From the NCBI GenBank assembly GCA_963966185.1, contig CAWZYM010000387.1, forward strand, positions 62,001 through 126,000: a stretch of 64,000 bases of DNA. Reading direction: 5' to 3'. Shown here one piece after another: positions 63,189 to 64,000 of the stretch (within the stretch, counting starts at the first letter, position 1; every line of letters begins with the position of its first letter). A model generated the notes under the pieces. That model made no database searches. It was not told where the DNA came from and saw nothing but the letters and a program-made list of their open reading frames with translations. The position numbers and the translations under genes were made by a program. The DNA comes from Rhabditoides inermis (Eukaryota > Nematoda > Chromadorea > Rhabditida > Rhabditidae).

Positions 63189-64000
63189 GTATGCCATGGA
63201 ACACTGATTGAGATGTTTGTTCCTAGTAATTAACGCCAGTTGATAAATCATTTCGAGATTTATGCATGACGTTAGCGTTAGCACTTATTGTGAAGTCAAT
63301 TGCGGTTGTGAGGTCAACATACCCTTACCCATTGGGGCTCGGAGTGTGGCAGTGTGTCTCGTGGGACTTTGCCAGGCGATGCACGACGTGCGTGCATTTT
63401 GTGTTGAATGTTGCCACAAGATACGATGTAGTGATAGTGAGTGGTAGTACTCGATTGTGATCAAGTCACGTTACGACCTTTCAATAGTGGGTCCCCCATG
63501 TTCGCGGTAGGCAAGTTACGAATCGTCATTCTTTTATTATGCACAAGCGCATACTTGATGCGTGAAACAGTTGCTATTGTGCTCATTGGGCCCCACTCAA
63601 AATCTGTCGATGGTGTCTGTAGACCAAACTGTGACGAGCAGTTTATGGAAATGACATGCAAAAAACATGTTTGATACAGTATCCGTGGATCTAACAATTA
63701 AAACTACGCTGTTCAGACATTGTTAAATTGTACAAAAAATTGATATGAAATTTTCGGTGGTCCCTACAAATCTCGGAGAGCAGATATTTTGTAAATTGTT
63801 TCTCGGGAGAAAGAAGATAATTCGTAAAATGCCTATTACAATTCTTAAAAAAAATTCATAGTAAATCCATCGATATCAAGTACCAGTTGGCTACCAACAC
63901 CTATAGGGACTTAGTTGAAACATTACTCAGACAATAGTATGCGGTTGAATATGCGCGTTTTCCCTATGCAAAACATAGTCGGCTCAATAACGCGTGATTT
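63189..64000. other. Window end, no firm feature
   Basis: Mostly AT-rich. A possible exon begins after an acceptor-like GAAACAG near 63563 and could encode a short Cys-containing end, but phase and downstream context do not settle it. Confidence 0.3.

Noticed and set aside
63441..63674. 77-codon ORF with several cysteines near the window end
   Set aside because: The start is not near a promoter or acceptor, and only its 3' half looks coding; phase with the upstream gene does not fit.

Overview
The window is intron-rich eukaryotic DNA that reads as invertebrate and most probably nematode. Exons are short and use GT-AG (once GC-AG) junctions. Many introns are only about 37-48 nt. Several start codons sit a few bases after a splice-acceptor-like pyrimidine-AG, as expected of SL trans-splicing or a 5'UTR intron. 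The gene set fits: a ShKT-tailed secreted protein, a DEG/ENaC channel, an EGR-type zinc-finger factor and a single-pass Ig protein. No species can be named from sequence alone. Exon models were built by hand from splice motifs and frame continuity; phases close in every multi-exon model unless an entry says otherwise.

Layout. 0.2-5.0 kb (+): Cys-rich, Thr-rich, coiled extracellular protein, possibly 5' incomplete. 5.9-8.6 kb (+): secreted protein with an N-terminal six-Cys module and a C-terminal ShKT domain; an intact intron-containing tRNA-Tyr lies antisense in one intron. 10.5-16.9 kb (+): 26-exon type II membrane dipeptidyl peptidase IV with an intact catalytic triad. 18.1-23.2 kb (+): EGR-family transcription factor. 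23.8-25.0 kb (-): small secreted paralogue of the six-Cys module. 25.7-29.3 kb (+): DEG/ENaC channel subunit. 30.0-32.7 kb (-): Cys-rich, probably GPI-anchored protein. 35.2-37.5 kb (+): four-helix TMEM127-like protein. 37.7-39.5 kb (+): single-pass receptor-like protein with a TNFR-type Cys cluster and a very acidic ectodomain. 40.2-45.0 kb (-): Ig-domain membrane protein. 47.2-57.7 kb (-): ATP-dependent 6-phosphofructokinase, with a small secreted-peptide gene nested antisense in one intron. 58.6-59.8 kb (+): FGFR1OP2/SIKE-family coiled-coil protein. 60.4 kb onward (+): start of an unassigned gene with a decayed LINE in its first intron.

Most genes concern the cell surface or secretion; PFK, the SIKE-family protein and the EGR factor are housekeeping or regulatory. 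Nothing suggests an operon or cluster with one joint pathway. Divergent pairs share short upstream regions (25.0-25.7, 32.7-35.2 and 57.7-58.6 kb).

The most unusual content is (i) the six-Cys 'GDPF' module, present once as a stand-alone secreted protein and once fused to a linker plus ShKT, with two conserved intron positions; and (ii) intronic repeats: long palindromic elements whose arms each carry a tRNA-like pol III promoter, a TIR element nested inside one of them with a visible TTA target duplication, a separate TA-flanked MITE and tRNA-headed SINE material.
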